NCBI GenBank assembly: GCA_016715865.1
Contig: JADJXM010000004.1
Span: 1-64,000, forward strand
Direction of reading: 5' to 3'
DNA from: Acidobacteriota bacterium
Lineage (GTDB): Bacteria; Acidobacteriota; Blastocatellia; RBC074
Length of the DNA stretch: 64,000 nucleotides
The notes beneath the pieces are model-generated. The model worked only from the letters and a program-made list of their open reading frames with translations, was not told the origin of the DNA and searched no databases. Shown piece by piece: positions 11,785 through 37,135 of the stretch; position 1 is the first letter of the stretch, and every line of letters begins with the position of its first letter. The position numbers were made by a program, and so were the translations under genes.

Positions 11785-12182
11785 GAGTTTCCAGTCGGAA
11801 GAAGTTTCCAGTTTCCAGCCGTCTGCAACAGTTTCACAAATAGTGATAATCGCAAGTTGTATGACACGGAGTACATGATTAGTCTGTAACTTAAGTTTCT
11901 TGTATTTAAGACCGGAAAAAAGTTAATCGCAGAGGCCGCGAAGAAGCGCAAAGAATTTAATCGCAAAGGCCGCAAAGGGGCAAAGATATACAGGGAAGAT
12001 CAGTGTTCGAATTATATCCGGTGGGCAATAATCCGGATATTCATATCACCAAAAAGTCTTTGCCCCTTTGCGGTCTTTGCGATTAATTTCTTCCGAATTT
12101 AAATGCCCGAAAATTTAGGTTACAGAGTAATGATGCTGTCCAGACAACTGGAAACTGGAACCTTCTTCCAACTGGAAACTTA
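11785..12182. repeat. TTTCCAG-type inverted-repeat element carrying a nested second repeat
   Basis: This 446-bp gene-free spacer is filled by repeats. The outer arms (11785-11818 and 12147-12182) are inverted complements of about 33 bp, built from GAAGAAGTTTCCAGTTTCC and its complement. Inside lies a separate palindromic element of another family at 11923-12086. The left arm and next 40 bp (through ACAAATAGTGATAATCGCAA) match the shorter copy at 63848-63988, so the inner element interrupts a common parent sequence. Confidence 0.85.
11923..12086. repeat. AATCGCA/GGGGCAAAG palindromic element, copy 1 (nested)
   Basis: The palindromic ends (AATCGCAAAGGCCGCAAAG on the left, CTTTGCGGTCTTTGCGATT on the right) bracket a non-palindromic core of about 60 bp. 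The core contains GGGAAGATCAGTGTTCGAAT and GGGCAATAATCCGGATATTC. The same core occurs at 36069-36232 in the same orientation and at 23273-23464 inverted, which defines a dispersed family. No frame codes for a transposase, so it would be non-autonomous if mobile. Confidence 0.85.
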
Positions 12183-12212
12183 ACCTGGGGCTGATCAGTT
12201 ACAAATTTTTAA

Positions 12213-12917
12213 CTATTTGCGGCGCTTCGAGTAACGTCCCAGAGTGTCAGGATAGACCTTGACGGAAGCCGGTGCGGGTTTCACGCCCTTCAACACCTGG
12301 TCAGCAGTGACGCCTTTGCCGTAGACGGCCTCAAAATCATCGGTATCAAGCGAGATGACCGAGCCTTTCAGCTCGAGGCCGGCGAAGAGCCCCTTGCTGC
12401 GTGAGTATGAGAGGATCTGCGCATTAAGCTTGAGGTCGGTTGCCGCGCCGACCTCTCGCCCGACCGGTCCGGCCGCGACTGATGCATCAGCTCCCATTTC
12501 AAACTTGCTCTTGATGAGACTGTTGATTCCATCCGAGGTCATGAAGAGCAGGACGAAATCGGTCGCCTGAGCGCCGATCTGCAAACCGAAGCTGCCGCCC
12601 TTGAGATCGAAGAATGCCGGAGCGCTCCAGCCTCCATTGGTCCGGCAACTGGCGACTCCGCGGCCGCCGCGGCCGCCGACGATGAAGCCAGCCTTGATGA
12701 CCTGAGGAAAGACCGCCACGCAATAGGCCTTGTCAAGCAACGACCTCGGGACAGACTTGTCCGATACGGCCATGATTTCGCGAAAGACAGTGGCGGCTTT
12801 TCTCGCCTGACTGGCGGCGTCGGCTTTATCCTTGTTTTGCCCCAGAGCAGTCCCCGAATAAACAAAAGTCACCAGAAACAGACATGCAAGCATATTAATA
12901 ATGAACCTGTATTTCAT
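12213..12917 (-). CDS. SYLF (Ysc84-like) lipid-binding domain protein, secreted
   Basis: A 234-aa protein with a Sec signal (MKYRFIINMLACLFLVTFVYSG). The remainder is a SYLF domain: VFREIMAVSDKSVPRSLLDK, CVAVFPQVIKAGFIVGGRGG, FFDLKGGSFGLQIGAQATD, VLLFMTSDGINSLIKSKFEM, and RSKGLFAGLELKGSVI. SYLF domains bind phosphoinositide-like lipids in eukaryotes; in bacteria they are exported proteins of unclear role. GGAGGG lies just upstream of the ATG. The gene is downstream of nagA on the same strand with a strong hairpin between them, so it may be separately regulated. Confidence 0.88.
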   Translation of the reverse strand: MKYRFIINMLACLFLVTFVYSGTALGQNKDKADAASQARKAATVFREIMAVSDKSVPRSLLDKAYCVAVFPQVIKAGFIVGGRGGRGVASCRTNGGWSAPAFFDLKGGSFGLQIGAQATDFVLLFMTSDGINSLIKSKFEMGADASVAAGPVGREVGAATDLKLNAQILSYSRSKGLFAGLELKGSVISLDTDDFEAVYGKGVTADQVLKGVKPAPASVKVYPDTLGRYSKRRK

Positions 12918-12934
12918 TATACCCTCCTTAATTT

Positions 12935-12962
12935 CGGGGGTGGCTCAGTTAAACCACCCCCG
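12935..12962 (-). terminator. G+C-rich hairpin between nagA and the SYLF gene
   Basis: A perfect 9-bp stem (CGGGGGTGG with CCACCCCCG) and a 10-nt loop lie between the nagA stop and the ribosome-binding site of the SYLF gene. There is no U-run on the minus strand, so it may be an mRNA-stabilising or attenuating hairpin instead of a terminator. Confidence 0.5.
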
Positions 12963-12975
12963 CTTTGTTGACTGA

Positions 12976-14172
12976 TCACAGGCCGACTGCCTGTTTGCTG
13001 CTAAATACATGATAACCGTTTCGGATAGTATGAGAGACTGAGAAATCGGCATTCAGCACTGCGATATCCGCATCTTTTCCGACTTCAATCGAGCCTTTAC
13101 GATCCTCGACTCCGCACACGCGCGCGGGCTGCAATGAAGAAGTGAAGGCAGCATCCTGAATGCCCATGCCCGTAAAATCGATGGCATTGGCGACGGCCCG
13201 ATTCATCGTCAGGACCGAACCGGCAATTGTGACGCCATCCATGAGGGTGCAAAGCGGACCGCGGACCCGGATCTGGAAATCTCCAAGGGTGTATGTGCCG
13301 TCACCATGCCCCTGAGCGGCCGTCGCGTCAGTGATCAGCGTCAGCCCCTCGCGCCCTTTGGCTCTCCAGGCAAGCTGGGCCATTTTCGGATCGACATGCA
13401 CGCCGTCGCAGATCAACTCTGCCTGAATGCCCGGTTCATTGAGACAGGCCGCTGCAAGACCGGGTTTACGATGATGAACGCCCGACATGGCGTTATAAAG
13501 ATGCGTCGCTCTGGTGGCGCCGGCATCCAATGCCGCAAGCGCAGTGTCGTAATCGGCCTCCGAGTGGCCAAGTGACGGAGCAACTCCGTTACTTGCAAGC
13601 AGCCTGATCAACTCGATGCCACCGGGAAGCTCCGGCGCCAGTGTCATAATTTTGATCTTCCCCCGGGCCGCATTGAGCAACTCGCGACATTCGTCGAAAT
13701 CCGGATCGCGAATAGCCGATTCCGGCTGAGCCCCTTTGAAACTGATATTGATGTATGGTCCCTCGATGTGAAGCCCGAGAATCTCCGCCCGATCGACAGC
13801 ACCGGCATCGCGACTCTGCGCCGCCAGGACGTCCTCGGTTGACCTCATCAATTCATCGTGCCGGGCTGCGATGGTCGTCGCCAGATATCCCGTCGTGCCG
13901 AATTTCAGGAGCGCGCGAGAGATTCGCTGAAGTCCTTCGACGCCATTGGCCATGACATCATCGCCGCCACTGCCATGAAAATGCGTATCGATGAACCCGG
14001 GCATGACCAGACATCCGCTGGCGTCGATGATCAGCGAACCCTCTTCAGCTGCGGCCTCGGTCGCACTGCCCGCAAAACTGATCCTTCCCTCTTCACATAA
14101 AACGATACCGTTCTCGATGACGGCTCCAGGGGTGACGACCCTGCCGCCAACAATCGCCAGTCGATCTGTCAT
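12976..14172 (-). CDS. nagA: N-acetylglucosamine-6-phosphate deacetylase
   Basis: The enzyme converts GlcNAc-6-phosphate to glucosamine-6-phosphate and acetate in amino-sugar and cell-wall recycling. The 398-aa amidohydrolase has PGFIDTHFHGSGGDD (HFH at residues 64-66), LHIEGPYINISFKGAQ with its metal Glu, SLGHSEADYDTAL, ATHLYNAMSGVHHRKPG, ELICDGVHVDP and catalytic Asp in LITDATAAQGHGDG. The C-terminal RKGSIEVGKDADIAVLNADF closes the amidohydrolase beta domain. I chose the ATG at 14172, which GGAG precedes by about 6 nt, over an upstream GTG. The usual partner nagB is not in the window. Confidence 0.93.
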   Translation of the reverse strand: MTDRLAIVGGRVVTPGAVIENGIVLCEEGRISFAGSATEAAAEEGSLIIDASGCLVMPGFIDTHFHGSGGDDVMANGVEGLQRISRALLKFGTTGYLATTIAARHDELMRSTEDVLAAQSRDAGAVDRAEILGLHIEGPYINISFKGAQPESAIRDPDFDECRELLNAARGKIKIMTLAPELPGGIELIRLLASNGVAPSLGHSEADYDTALAALDAGATRATHLYNAMSGVHHRKPGLAAACLNEPGIQAELICDGVHVDPKMAQLAWRAKGREGLTLITDATAAQGHGDGTYTLGDFQIRVRGPLCTLMDGVTIAGSVLTMNRAVANAIDFTGMGIQDAAFTSSLQPARVCGVEDRKGSIEVGKDADIAVLNADFSVSHTIRNGYHVFSSKQAVGL

Positions 14173-14469
14173 TTTCACTCCGTTGATCTTTCCAGAATTT
14201 AGTTCCCGGTTTTAAACTGTATCCCCAAAATAATCTCATTGCGATCAAGTCTTGTAAATAAAGCAGGGACATCCTGCCTCAAAACGGTCGCACCACAGTG
14301 GCGCTTTGCACCACTCGGCATTTTAACCTGCAAAACCCGATACCAGGCATCTGAACCAGTTATCTCTTTCTCCATATGGCCGTCACAAAATCTCAACATT
14401 AGGCATATATGCTCAAAATTTTCATGAATCAATGCAATTGGATTTGAAGGGATTAATCGGAACCGCACT
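14173..14469. promoter_or_regulatory. Divergent spacer between nagA and the ABC exporter operon
   Basis: About 300 bp separate divergently transcribed genes, so both promoters should lie here. The half nearer the exporter is A+T-rich (14380-14450). I cannot assign confident -35/-10 boxes. A minus-strand 89-codon frame covering most of it has no recognisable family and was not accepted as a gene. Confidence 0.4.
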
Positions 14470-16245
<1,776 letters not shown>

Positions 16246-16249
16246 CGAA

Positions 16250-17701
<1,452 letters not shown>

Positions 17702-17712
17702 AGGTGAGACGA

Positions 17713-21382
<3,670 letters not shown>

Positions 21383-21420
21383 GTCGTCTCCAAAGCAGGA
21401 TTTGTAAATCGGCGAATTAT

Positions 21421-21537
<117 letters not shown>

Positions 21538-21552
21538 GTAACTGCTCCGGAA

Positions 21553-21659
21553 CGAGCGTTGGCGAGTAGCCTTCAGAACCGCGCGCGTAAGCGGAGATGG
21601 CGGTAATATGCATAATTGACACACGCTTACGCGCGCGGTTGAAGGACTCCTAACGCTCG
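21553..21659. repeat. Long palindrome abutting the mutase 5' end
   Basis: Arms 21553-21593 and 21624-21659 are inverted complements, with CCGCGCGCGTAAGCG against CGCTTACGCGCGCGG uninterrupted and a 5-bp insertion in the outer part. The loop is about 30 bp. It ends about 17 bp before the first codons showing homology to methylmalonyl-CoA mutase, so it may have removed or displaced that gene's native start. Confidence 0.8.
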
Positions 21660-21713
21660 GTCGTAACTCCTAACCATGGCAGAGAGAAATTCAAGACAAC
21701 ATCGCAGATCGAA

Positions 21714-23252
<1,539 letters not shown>

Positions 23253-23272
23253 ACTGTACCGGCAGAAGAAGT

Positions 23273-23464
23273 TAATCGCAAAGACTGCAAAGGGGCAAAG
23301 AAGTGAATCGCAAAGGCCGCAGAGGGGCAAAGATTTTTTGTGATATGAATATCTGGATTATTGCCCACTGGATTTTATTCGAGCACTGATCTTCCCTGTA
23401 TTTCTTTGCCCCTTTGCGTCCTTTGCGATTCACTTCCTTGCCCCTCTGCGTCCTTTGCGATTAA
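23273..23464. repeat. AATCGCA/GGGGCAAAG palindromic element, copy 2 (inverted core, doubled arms)
   Basis: Two successive AATCGCAAAGRCYGCARAGG-type units form the left arm and two complementary units form the right arm. The core of about 60 bp between them is the reverse complement of that in copies 1 and 3. This element fills most of the 370-bp spacer before prfB; the rest (23470-23622) carries a possible promoter. Confidence 0.85.
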
Positions 23465-23548
23465 TTCTGAAATATCCAGAACAAGGCGCAGAGGATATTG
23501 GTCACATCGAATGCGGTTCAAGTGCACAAACTGATTCCCGTTTCATAC

Positions 23549-23577
23549 TTCGTACGCGGGTCATTTTGTGATATGAT
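23549..23577 (+). promoter_or_regulatory. Candidate sigma-70-type promoter of prfB
   Basis: A good -10 box TATGAT (23572-23577) lies 17 bp after a weak -35 TTCGTA (23549-23554). It is 46 bp before the prfB start. It is read by eye only. Confidence 0.35.
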
Positions 23578-23622
23578 CGGGCAGCTTGACATAAAGAGCC
23601 ATCAATCAAGGAGTAAAGAGAC

Positions 23623-24739
<1,117 letters not shown>

Positions 24740-24757
24740 GTACGAATAAAAACGACT

Positions 24758-27368
<2,611 letters not shown>

Positions 27369-27503
27369 GGCACGCCTTAAACTACGAGATTTCCAGAAGA
27401 TACGGCTATTTGTTGAAAACATTGCACTTAGCGAAATGTCGATTAATTGTGCAATTTGCTATAAATGACTATTTTATATGAATTTAAGGCATTCATGCAC
27501 AGC

Positions 27504-27538
27504 ATTTCCACAGAGTTTTCCACAGATAATGTGGAAAA
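27504..27538. promoter_or_regulatory. Cluster of three DnaA-box-like sites in an A+T-rich spacer
   Basis: ATTTCCACA (27504-27512), TTTTCCACA (27516-27524) and the inverted TGTGGAAAA (27530-27538) each differ by one or two bases from the DnaA box TTATCCACA. The last two form a near-perfect dyad 20 bp before the next start codon. The whole spacer 27344-27557 is unusually A+T-rich. It could be a DnaA-binding regulatory cluster or the operator of another regulator. Confidence 0.4.
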
Positions 27539-27557
27539 ACATTAACGGAATTTGCGA

Positions 27558-28199
27558 ATGAAACTGCAATTGGCACTGGACACACCCGATCTTGCCCACG
27601 AGCTTGAGCTCGCTGGCAAAGTGGCGGAGCATGTCGACCTGATCGAAGCAGGAACTCCATTGCTCATCAGGGAAGGCATTCGCGCAGTGCGTGAGCTGCG
27701 GCGCAGACATCGCGGCCGTCCGATCGTGGCCGATATCAAGGTCATAGATGCCGGAGAACCGATCGCGGAACTCGCCTTTGCCGCAGGCGCCAGCGTGGTG
27801 ACTGTCCTCGGCGGCGCCTCAGACGAAGTGATCGATCGTGTCGTGCGCTCTGCCTCGCGATATGAAGGTCAGGTCATGGCCGACAGCCTGAGCGTTACGG
27901 ACATCGTCACCAGAGCAAGTCAATTGCGCGATCTTGGCGTCGGATCAATCTGCATTAATCGTCGGGGTTTCCGACAGGCCAAAACCAGCGAAGAACGAAT
28001 TCAGCAGATCGGAGACCTGATCTCTCGAATTGAACTGCCCGTCTACCTCGCCGGCGGTATTGACGTTAATGAACTGAAGAGACTGCGATCGCTTCCACTC
28101 GCAGGTGTCATCGTCGGAGCTGCGATCGCCGAAGCTCGATCACCAGTCGAAACAGCCAAAGCCATGCGCTCAATGCTCGACAAATACGAAACGCGCTGA
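27558..28199 (+). CDS. 3-Hexulose-6-phosphate synthase/OMP-decarboxylase superfamily protein
   Basis: A 213-aa TIM barrel. The N-terminus MKLQLALDTPDLAHELEL, the metal and phosphate motif IVADIKVIDAGEPIAELAFA, AGASVVTVLGGASDEVIDR and the phosphate-binding end VYLAGGIDVNELKRL with AGVIVGAAI match hexulose-phosphate synthase (HPS). HPS condenses formaldehyde with ribulose-5-phosphate; relatives decarboxylate ketogulonate phosphate, and HPS run backwards can supply ribulose-5-phosphate. No hexulose-phosphate isomerase gene is adjacent, so the exact reaction is open. The ATG at 27558 starts the conserved N-terminus; a TTG two codons upstream is unnecessary. Confidence 0.82.
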   Translation: MKLQLALDTPDLAHELELAGKVAEHVDLIEAGTPLLIREGIRAVRELRRRHRGRPIVADIKVIDAGEPIAELAFAAGASVVTVLGGASDEVIDRVVRSASRYEGQVMADSLSVTDIVTRASQLRDLGVGSICINRRGFRQAKTSEERIQQIGDLISRIELPVYLAGGIDVNELKRLRSLPLAGVIVGAAIAEARSPVETAKAMRSMLDKYETR

Positions 28200-28273
28200 C
28201 GTCCTTGATTGTGGACACCTTATAACGCTGTCGTCGCTGATTGTGGACAGTCCGTTTGATTGAACTATTGGAT

Positions 28274-28574
<301 letters not shown>

Positions 28575-28791
28575 TTATACTCCATCCTCATCTTTGTAAT
28601 CGTCTCTGATCGATTACCGGGACTATATCAATCTCAGACATCCTACATCCTTGCAATTACAATGCCAGAGCCTGGCTGGTAAATTCCCGGACAGATGACA
28701 TTCTGAAAATCTTGATATTGAGAACGCTCAAGTGCCGGATGTTAGATTCCGGTTAAATTTTCATTTAGCCATTGCTAATCGTTGATAGGAA

Positions 28792-28821
28792 TTGGTTGGC
28801 GTGACGCGATGAAGGTATACT
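28792..28821 (+). promoter_or_regulatory. Candidate promoter of the phosphate transport pair
   Basis: TTGGTT (28792-28797) and TATACT (28816-28821) are separated by 18 bp and lie 64 bp before the DUF47 start codon. No Pho box is evident by eye. Confidence 0.4.
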
Positions 28822-28884
28822 TGCGCACTCGATAGGTTCGAATAAAAGATACGATCGCTGTTTTAGTGAAGGAGACAGACACCA

Positions 28885-29502
28885 ATGTTTCGCCTGTTAC
28901 CCCGCGAAGAGAAATACTTCGACCTGTTCAATCAACTGGCCGCTCACGTCACGGAAGGTGCGAATAAACTGCAGCAATTATTCACCGACTTCGACAATCG
29001 TGTGAAATACGCCGATGAGATCAAGGACATTGAGCACAAGTGTGATGAAATTACCCACGATATCGTCAAACGTCTCAACCAGACCTTCATCACTCCGATA
29101 GACCGCGAGGACATTCATGCTCTGGCGAGCGGACTGGATGACGTCGTGGACGCGATCGATTATACGGCGCGCCGGGTCATCCTTTATCGTGTCGAAAGAC
29201 CGACCGGTCACGCACTGAAAATGACCGACGTCCTGGTCAGGCTCGTGGCTACTCTCGAGAGCGCAGTCAAAGCGCTCGGAAACGACGGCGACAAGGTGCT
29301 GCTGGACTGCATCACAATCCATACTCTCGAAAACGAAGGCGATACCTATCATCACGAAGCTGTGGGGAACCTCTTCGCTAAAGAAACCGATCCGATCACG
29401 ATCATCAAGCTTAAAGAGATTTACGAAAAGATGGAGCGAACGATCGACAAGTGCGAAGACGTGGCAAACGTCCTCGAAGCGATCGTCCTGAAGAATGCCT
29501 GA
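28885..29502 (+). CDS. DUF47 (PhoU-like) phosphate transport regulator
   Basis: A 205-aa all-helical protein of the DUF47 family. Typical segments are RLLPREEKYFDLFNQLAAHV, KDIEHKCDEITHDIVKRLNQ, TFITPIDREDIHALASGLDD and TIDKCEDVANVLEAIVLKNA. These proteins resemble PhoU and are almost always encoded next to Pit transporters, whose activity or assembly they are thought to modulate. A Pit gene follows 112 bp downstream, so the two are probably one unit. The acidic E/DxxxD pairs that bind metal clusters in PhoU are retained. Confidence 0.92.
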   Translation: MFRLLPREEKYFDLFNQLAAHVTEGANKLQQLFTDFDNRVKYADEIKDIEHKCDEITHDIVKRLNQTFITPIDREDIHALASGLDDVVDAIDYTARRVILYRVERPTGHALKMTDVLVRLVATLESAVKALGNDGDKVLLDCITIHTLENEGDTYHHEAVGNLFAKETDPITIIKLKEIYEKMERTIDKCEDVANVLEAIVLKNA

Positions 29503-29614
29503 TCGATTTTTTTCCGGGAGCTGGATATCCCGGTCCGGCGATCAACTTCTCACTGCTCATTCGGGGGGGATTTGCGTTCGCCGGCCTGATTGAAACTTTA
29601 AACCTGGGGTATGT

Positions 29615-30625
<1,011 letters not shown>

Positions 30626-30627
30626 AT

Positions 30628-30657
30628 AAAATGGCGCTCGCAAGCGTGCGTCATTTT
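30628..30657. terminator. Bidirectional terminator between pit and the transglycosylase gene
   Basis: A hairpin pairs AAAATG with CATTTT outside and CGCT with AGCG inside, with a bulge, in the 33 bp between two convergent stop codons. A-rich and T-rich flanks would serve both directions. Confidence 0.45.
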
Positions 30658-30658
30658 C

Positions 30659-33010
<2,352 letters not shown>

Positions 33011-33027
33011 CCTTCTCCCTCGAGCCT

Positions 33028-34413
<1,386 letters not shown>

Positions 34414-34416
34414 AAA

Positions 34417-35898
34417 CTAATTCACTTTCCCTCCGCTCCAGTCGTCATAGACCTGCCTGCGCGTAGGTTTCTCGGGCTGGGCCTGTGAATAACTGGCCTG
34501 ACCGCGGTCTTCGTTGCGCGCCAGCTTCTTCTGAGCATGCAACCCTTCGAGCACCAGCTCCGCCGCCGCGACCTGAGTTTCGGGGGAGTCGTCCTCGATG
34601 CGACCGCTGCGCACTGCATCGAGCAATCCCCTGACCTTGCGCAGCGATTCGAGAGTCACCTCGGTGCTCATCGAATCGGCCAGGAGCAGCGATTTGCCCC
34701 CTCCGAAGTAGTCCAGCACCTGACGGAAATCAATTCCACCGTACCGCTCCGCAAAGACCTCGGCGCTGGCCTTGCGAATCAGCTCCCTGGCAATGCGATC
34801 GGCGCCAACCTGTTCACCCTCGTATTCGAGCTCGATCTTGCCCGTGATGGCCGGGATCGACGCGTAAATATCGCTGATTCGCGGCGCCGCAACCGGCTCA
34901 CCATTCTGCAGTGCGCGTCGCTCAGCATTCGAAACGGCGCTTTCGGTGACGCTGATCGGCAGACGCTGGCTGACGCCAGACCGCTTGTCGATCCGCTTGT
35001 CGTTTCTGGCGATGAAGGCGAGCTGCTCGATCACTTCACGAATGAGGGTTGGAACTTCGATTCGGACGTCTCCATCCGGTTCATTAATTCGGCGATCGGT
35101 CCACGCCTCCTGTCTCGTAATCTGGATGCCCAGATCGAGCGAGTTCGGATAATGTGTCTGGATCTCGGCGCCGATGCGGTCCTTGAGCGGCGTGATGATC
35201 TTTCCGCGCGCCGTGTAATCTTCCGGGTTGGCCGAAAAGACCAGCAGCACATCCAATGGAAGCCTCACCGGATAGCCCTTAATCTGAACGTCACCCTCCT
35301 GCATGATATTGAAAAGACCGACCTGAATCTTGCCCGCCAGATCCGGCAACTCATTGATCGCGAAGATGCCGCGATTGGCCCGCGGAAGCAGTCCGTAATG
35401 TATCGTCAATTCGTCCGACAGCAGGTGGCCTCCGCGAGCTGCCTTGATCGGATCGACATCGCCGATGATGTCGGCGATCGTCACGTCGGGTGTGGCCAGC
35501 TTCTCGATGTACCTCGCATCCCGGCCAATCCATGCGATCGGCGCATCGTCTCCGCGTTCATCGAGCAGCCTCCTCCCGTATGCGCTGACCGGAGCGAAAG
35601 GATCGTCGTTCACCTCAGAGCCCTCGATCACCGGGATCTCGTCATCCAAGAGGTCCGCCAGCTCCCGCAAAATGCGCGTCTTCGCCTGTCCACGCAACCC
35701 GAGCAGAATCAGATTGTGCCGCGCCAGCAGTGCATTAACGATCTGCGGGATGACCGTCTCGTCATAACCGACAACGGCCGGAAACAAGGTCTCCTGATTG
35801 CGGATCTTGCGGATCAGATTGGACCGGATCTCGTCCTTGACCGTTCGACGCCGGTATCCTGATGCCTTGAGCTCACCAAGGTTTTTGGCTTTTGTCAT
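34417..35898 (-). CDS. MoxR/magnesium-chelatase-type AAA+ ATPase
   Basis: A 493-aa ATPase. The P-loop is LLGLRGQAKTRILREL near residue 65, with Ala where Gly is normal before KT, as often in chelatase-like ATPases. The region with GIFAINELPDLAGKIQVGLF carries a Walker-B-like NELPD. VLLVFSANPEDYTARGKIIT is the sensor-1 segment, followed by DRIGAEIQTHYP. The C-terminal half holds the lid domain and a long helical extension. It is the first gene of the MoxR, VWA, Slt run and probably drives conformational work with the VWA partner. The true client is unknown. Confidence 0.85.
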   Translation of the reverse strand: MTKAKNLGELKASGYRRRTVKDEIRSNLIRKIRNQETLFPAVVGYDETVIPQIVNALLARHNLILLGLRGQAKTRILRELADLLDDEIPVIEGSEVNDDPFAPVSAYGRRLLDERGDDAPIAWIGRDARYIEKLATPDVTIADIIGDVDPIKAARGGHLLSDELTIHYGLLPRANRGIFAINELPDLAGKIQVGLFNIMQEGDVQIKGYPVRLPLDVLLVFSANPEDYTARGKIITPLKDRIGAEIQTHYPNSLDLGIQITRQEAWTDRRINEPDGDVRIEVPTLIREVIEQLAFIARNDKRIDKRSGVSQRLPISVTESAVSNAERRALQNGEPVAAPRISDIYASIPAITGKIELEYEGEQVGADRIARELIRKASAEVFAERYGGIDFRQVLDYFGGGKSLLLADSMSTEVTLESLRKVRGLLDAVRSGRIEDDSPETQVAAAELVLEGLHAQKKLARNEDRGQASYSQAQPEKPTRRQVYDDWSGGKVN

Positions 35899-36068
35899 GC
35901 GTATTGAAGACCTCTTTCGCAGGTTTTTCTGACGTTCGGGATTTATGCGGGCGGAAACGATCTTACATTCTGGCGGGAAGGTGGTGCAAGGAGTGATGAA
36001 TTTTATAATAGAAAGAAGTGGTAACTACTCTGCTAACTGAATTTTCGGGCATTGAAGTCCGGAAGAAA

Positions 36069-36232
36069 TTAATCGCAGAGGCCGCAAAGGGGGCAAAGAT
36101 ATACAGGGAAGATCAATGTTCGAATTATATCCAGTGGGCAATAATCCGGATATTCATATCACCAAGAAATCTCTGCCCCTTTGCGGCCTTTGCGATTTAA
36201 AATCTTTGCCCCTCTGCAGTCTTTGCGATTAA
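36069..36232. repeat. AATCGCA/GGGGCAAAG palindromic element, copy 3
   Basis: It has the same core as copy 1 (TCGAATTATATCC, GGGCAATAATCCGGATATTC) and similar arms; its right side carries two consecutive CTTTGCGATT-type units. It fills most of the 376-bp spacer upstream of the MoxR gene. The remainder (35899-36060) shows nothing I can name. Confidence 0.85.
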
Positions 36233-36274
36233 CTTTTTTCCGTCAACTTCAACTTTCGGAACTGGCAACTGCTG

Positions 36275-36841
36275 CTAATTCCGGTCGCGGTTTTTGATCA
36301 GGTGATACACCGCGCCGCCGCCACCGCCGAGCAGCGCACCGACACCGGCTCCCTTACCGCCGCCGACAATTCCGCCGACGCCGGCGCCGATAGCCGCCGG
36401 AGCCGCAATCGTCAACGCGGTTTTAAGTTTCGAACTGCTCTTGCGCGGAGCCGAACGATAAACAACTTCTCGCTGAGTGCCAGTCCTCGCCAGCGCCGGC
36501 GCAGCAGTGCGCTGCCCAACGTCGCTCGCCTTGACCTGGTAACCGTCAGCGAATCCCTGCTTGAATCCTTCGTTATAGCCTTCGCGTTCGGTCGCCGCCA
36601 GGCTCTGGGCAGAACCGCTCAGCCCCGAATTGTAGCCGTCAGAGTATCCGGTTTTGAAATCACTCAGATAAAACGGCTGGGCCTTTTCGGCTGCACTGGT
36701 CGAAGCGTTTTCTGTCAGTTGATTAACAGCCTTCGTATCCTCAGCCGCATTCGTACCCGGAGTGTCGCTCATCCGTCCGAATGCGAACCCAGAGATCAAC
36801 AGCAAACCCGCCAATGCAATCGTAAATATTCGATATTTCAT
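36275..36841 (-). CDS. Secreted glycine-zipper protein
   Basis: A 188-aa protein. The ATG at 36841 has GGAGGA 8 nt upstream and starts a signal peptide (MKYRIFTIALAGLLLISGFAFG). The middle has YSDGYNSGLSGSAQSLAATE and EGYNEGFKQGFADGYQ, a spaced Tyr/Gly repeat. The C-terminus is a glycine zipper (AIGAGVGGIVGGGKGAGVGA) ending in a short basic tail, a membrane-inserting or oligomerising motif seen in outer-membrane and envelope proteins. No enzymatic site is visible. A longer frame upstream of 36841 lacks a ribosome-binding site. It stands alone between repeats. Confidence 0.75.
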   Translation of the reverse strand: MKYRIFTIALAGLLLISGFAFGRMSDTPGTNAAEDTKAVNQLTENASTSAAEKAQPFYLSDFKTGYSDGYNSGLSGSAQSLAATEREGYNEGFKQGFADGYQVKASDVGQRTAAPALARTGTQREVVYRSAPRKSSSKLKTALTIAAPAAIGAGVGGIVGGGKGAGVGALLGGGGGAVYHLIKNRDRN

Positions 36842-37075
36842 GTAATTCTTCCTCCATAAGGTGTATGCGTTTTTCTGGGGGAGTAATCGAAGAACTACAA
36901 TATTAGGTGCAAATCTGATGCCGTAACCGGCTATCATAAATTAATCCAGATAACTTATCTGTTAACAATAGCTTACAGTTATAAAATGATTAGTTCAGGC
37001 TGTTTGAGATGTATATTAATGATGCAACGCATACCATATCGGATACAGTAACGACGCTGCCGCACTGTTCGGTGC

Positions 37076-37118
37076 AAATCCCGGGAGCGCAGGCTGGAAG
37101 CCTGCGCTCCCGGGATTT
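37076..37118. repeat. Perfect 19-bp palindrome after the HEAT operon
   Basis: Arms 37076-37094 and 37100-37118 match perfectly (core CCCGGGAGCGCAGGC) around a 5-nt loop. It directly follows the last gene of the BlaI/M56/HEAT run and could stabilise or terminate its mRNA, or be another short mobile palindrome. Nothing else is visible in 36842-37135. Confidence 0.8.
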
Positions 37119-37135
37119 CGCATAAGCTCAACAAA

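Noticed and set aside
14199..14468. 89-codon minus-strand frame in the divergent nagA/exporter spacer
   Set aside because: It has no recognisable domain and occupies the only space for two promoters.
34537..35862. 441-codon plus-strand frame opposite the MoxR ATPase
   Set aside because: It is antisense to a clearly conserved gene, with no family match and no ribosome-binding site; long antisense frames here follow from codon bias.
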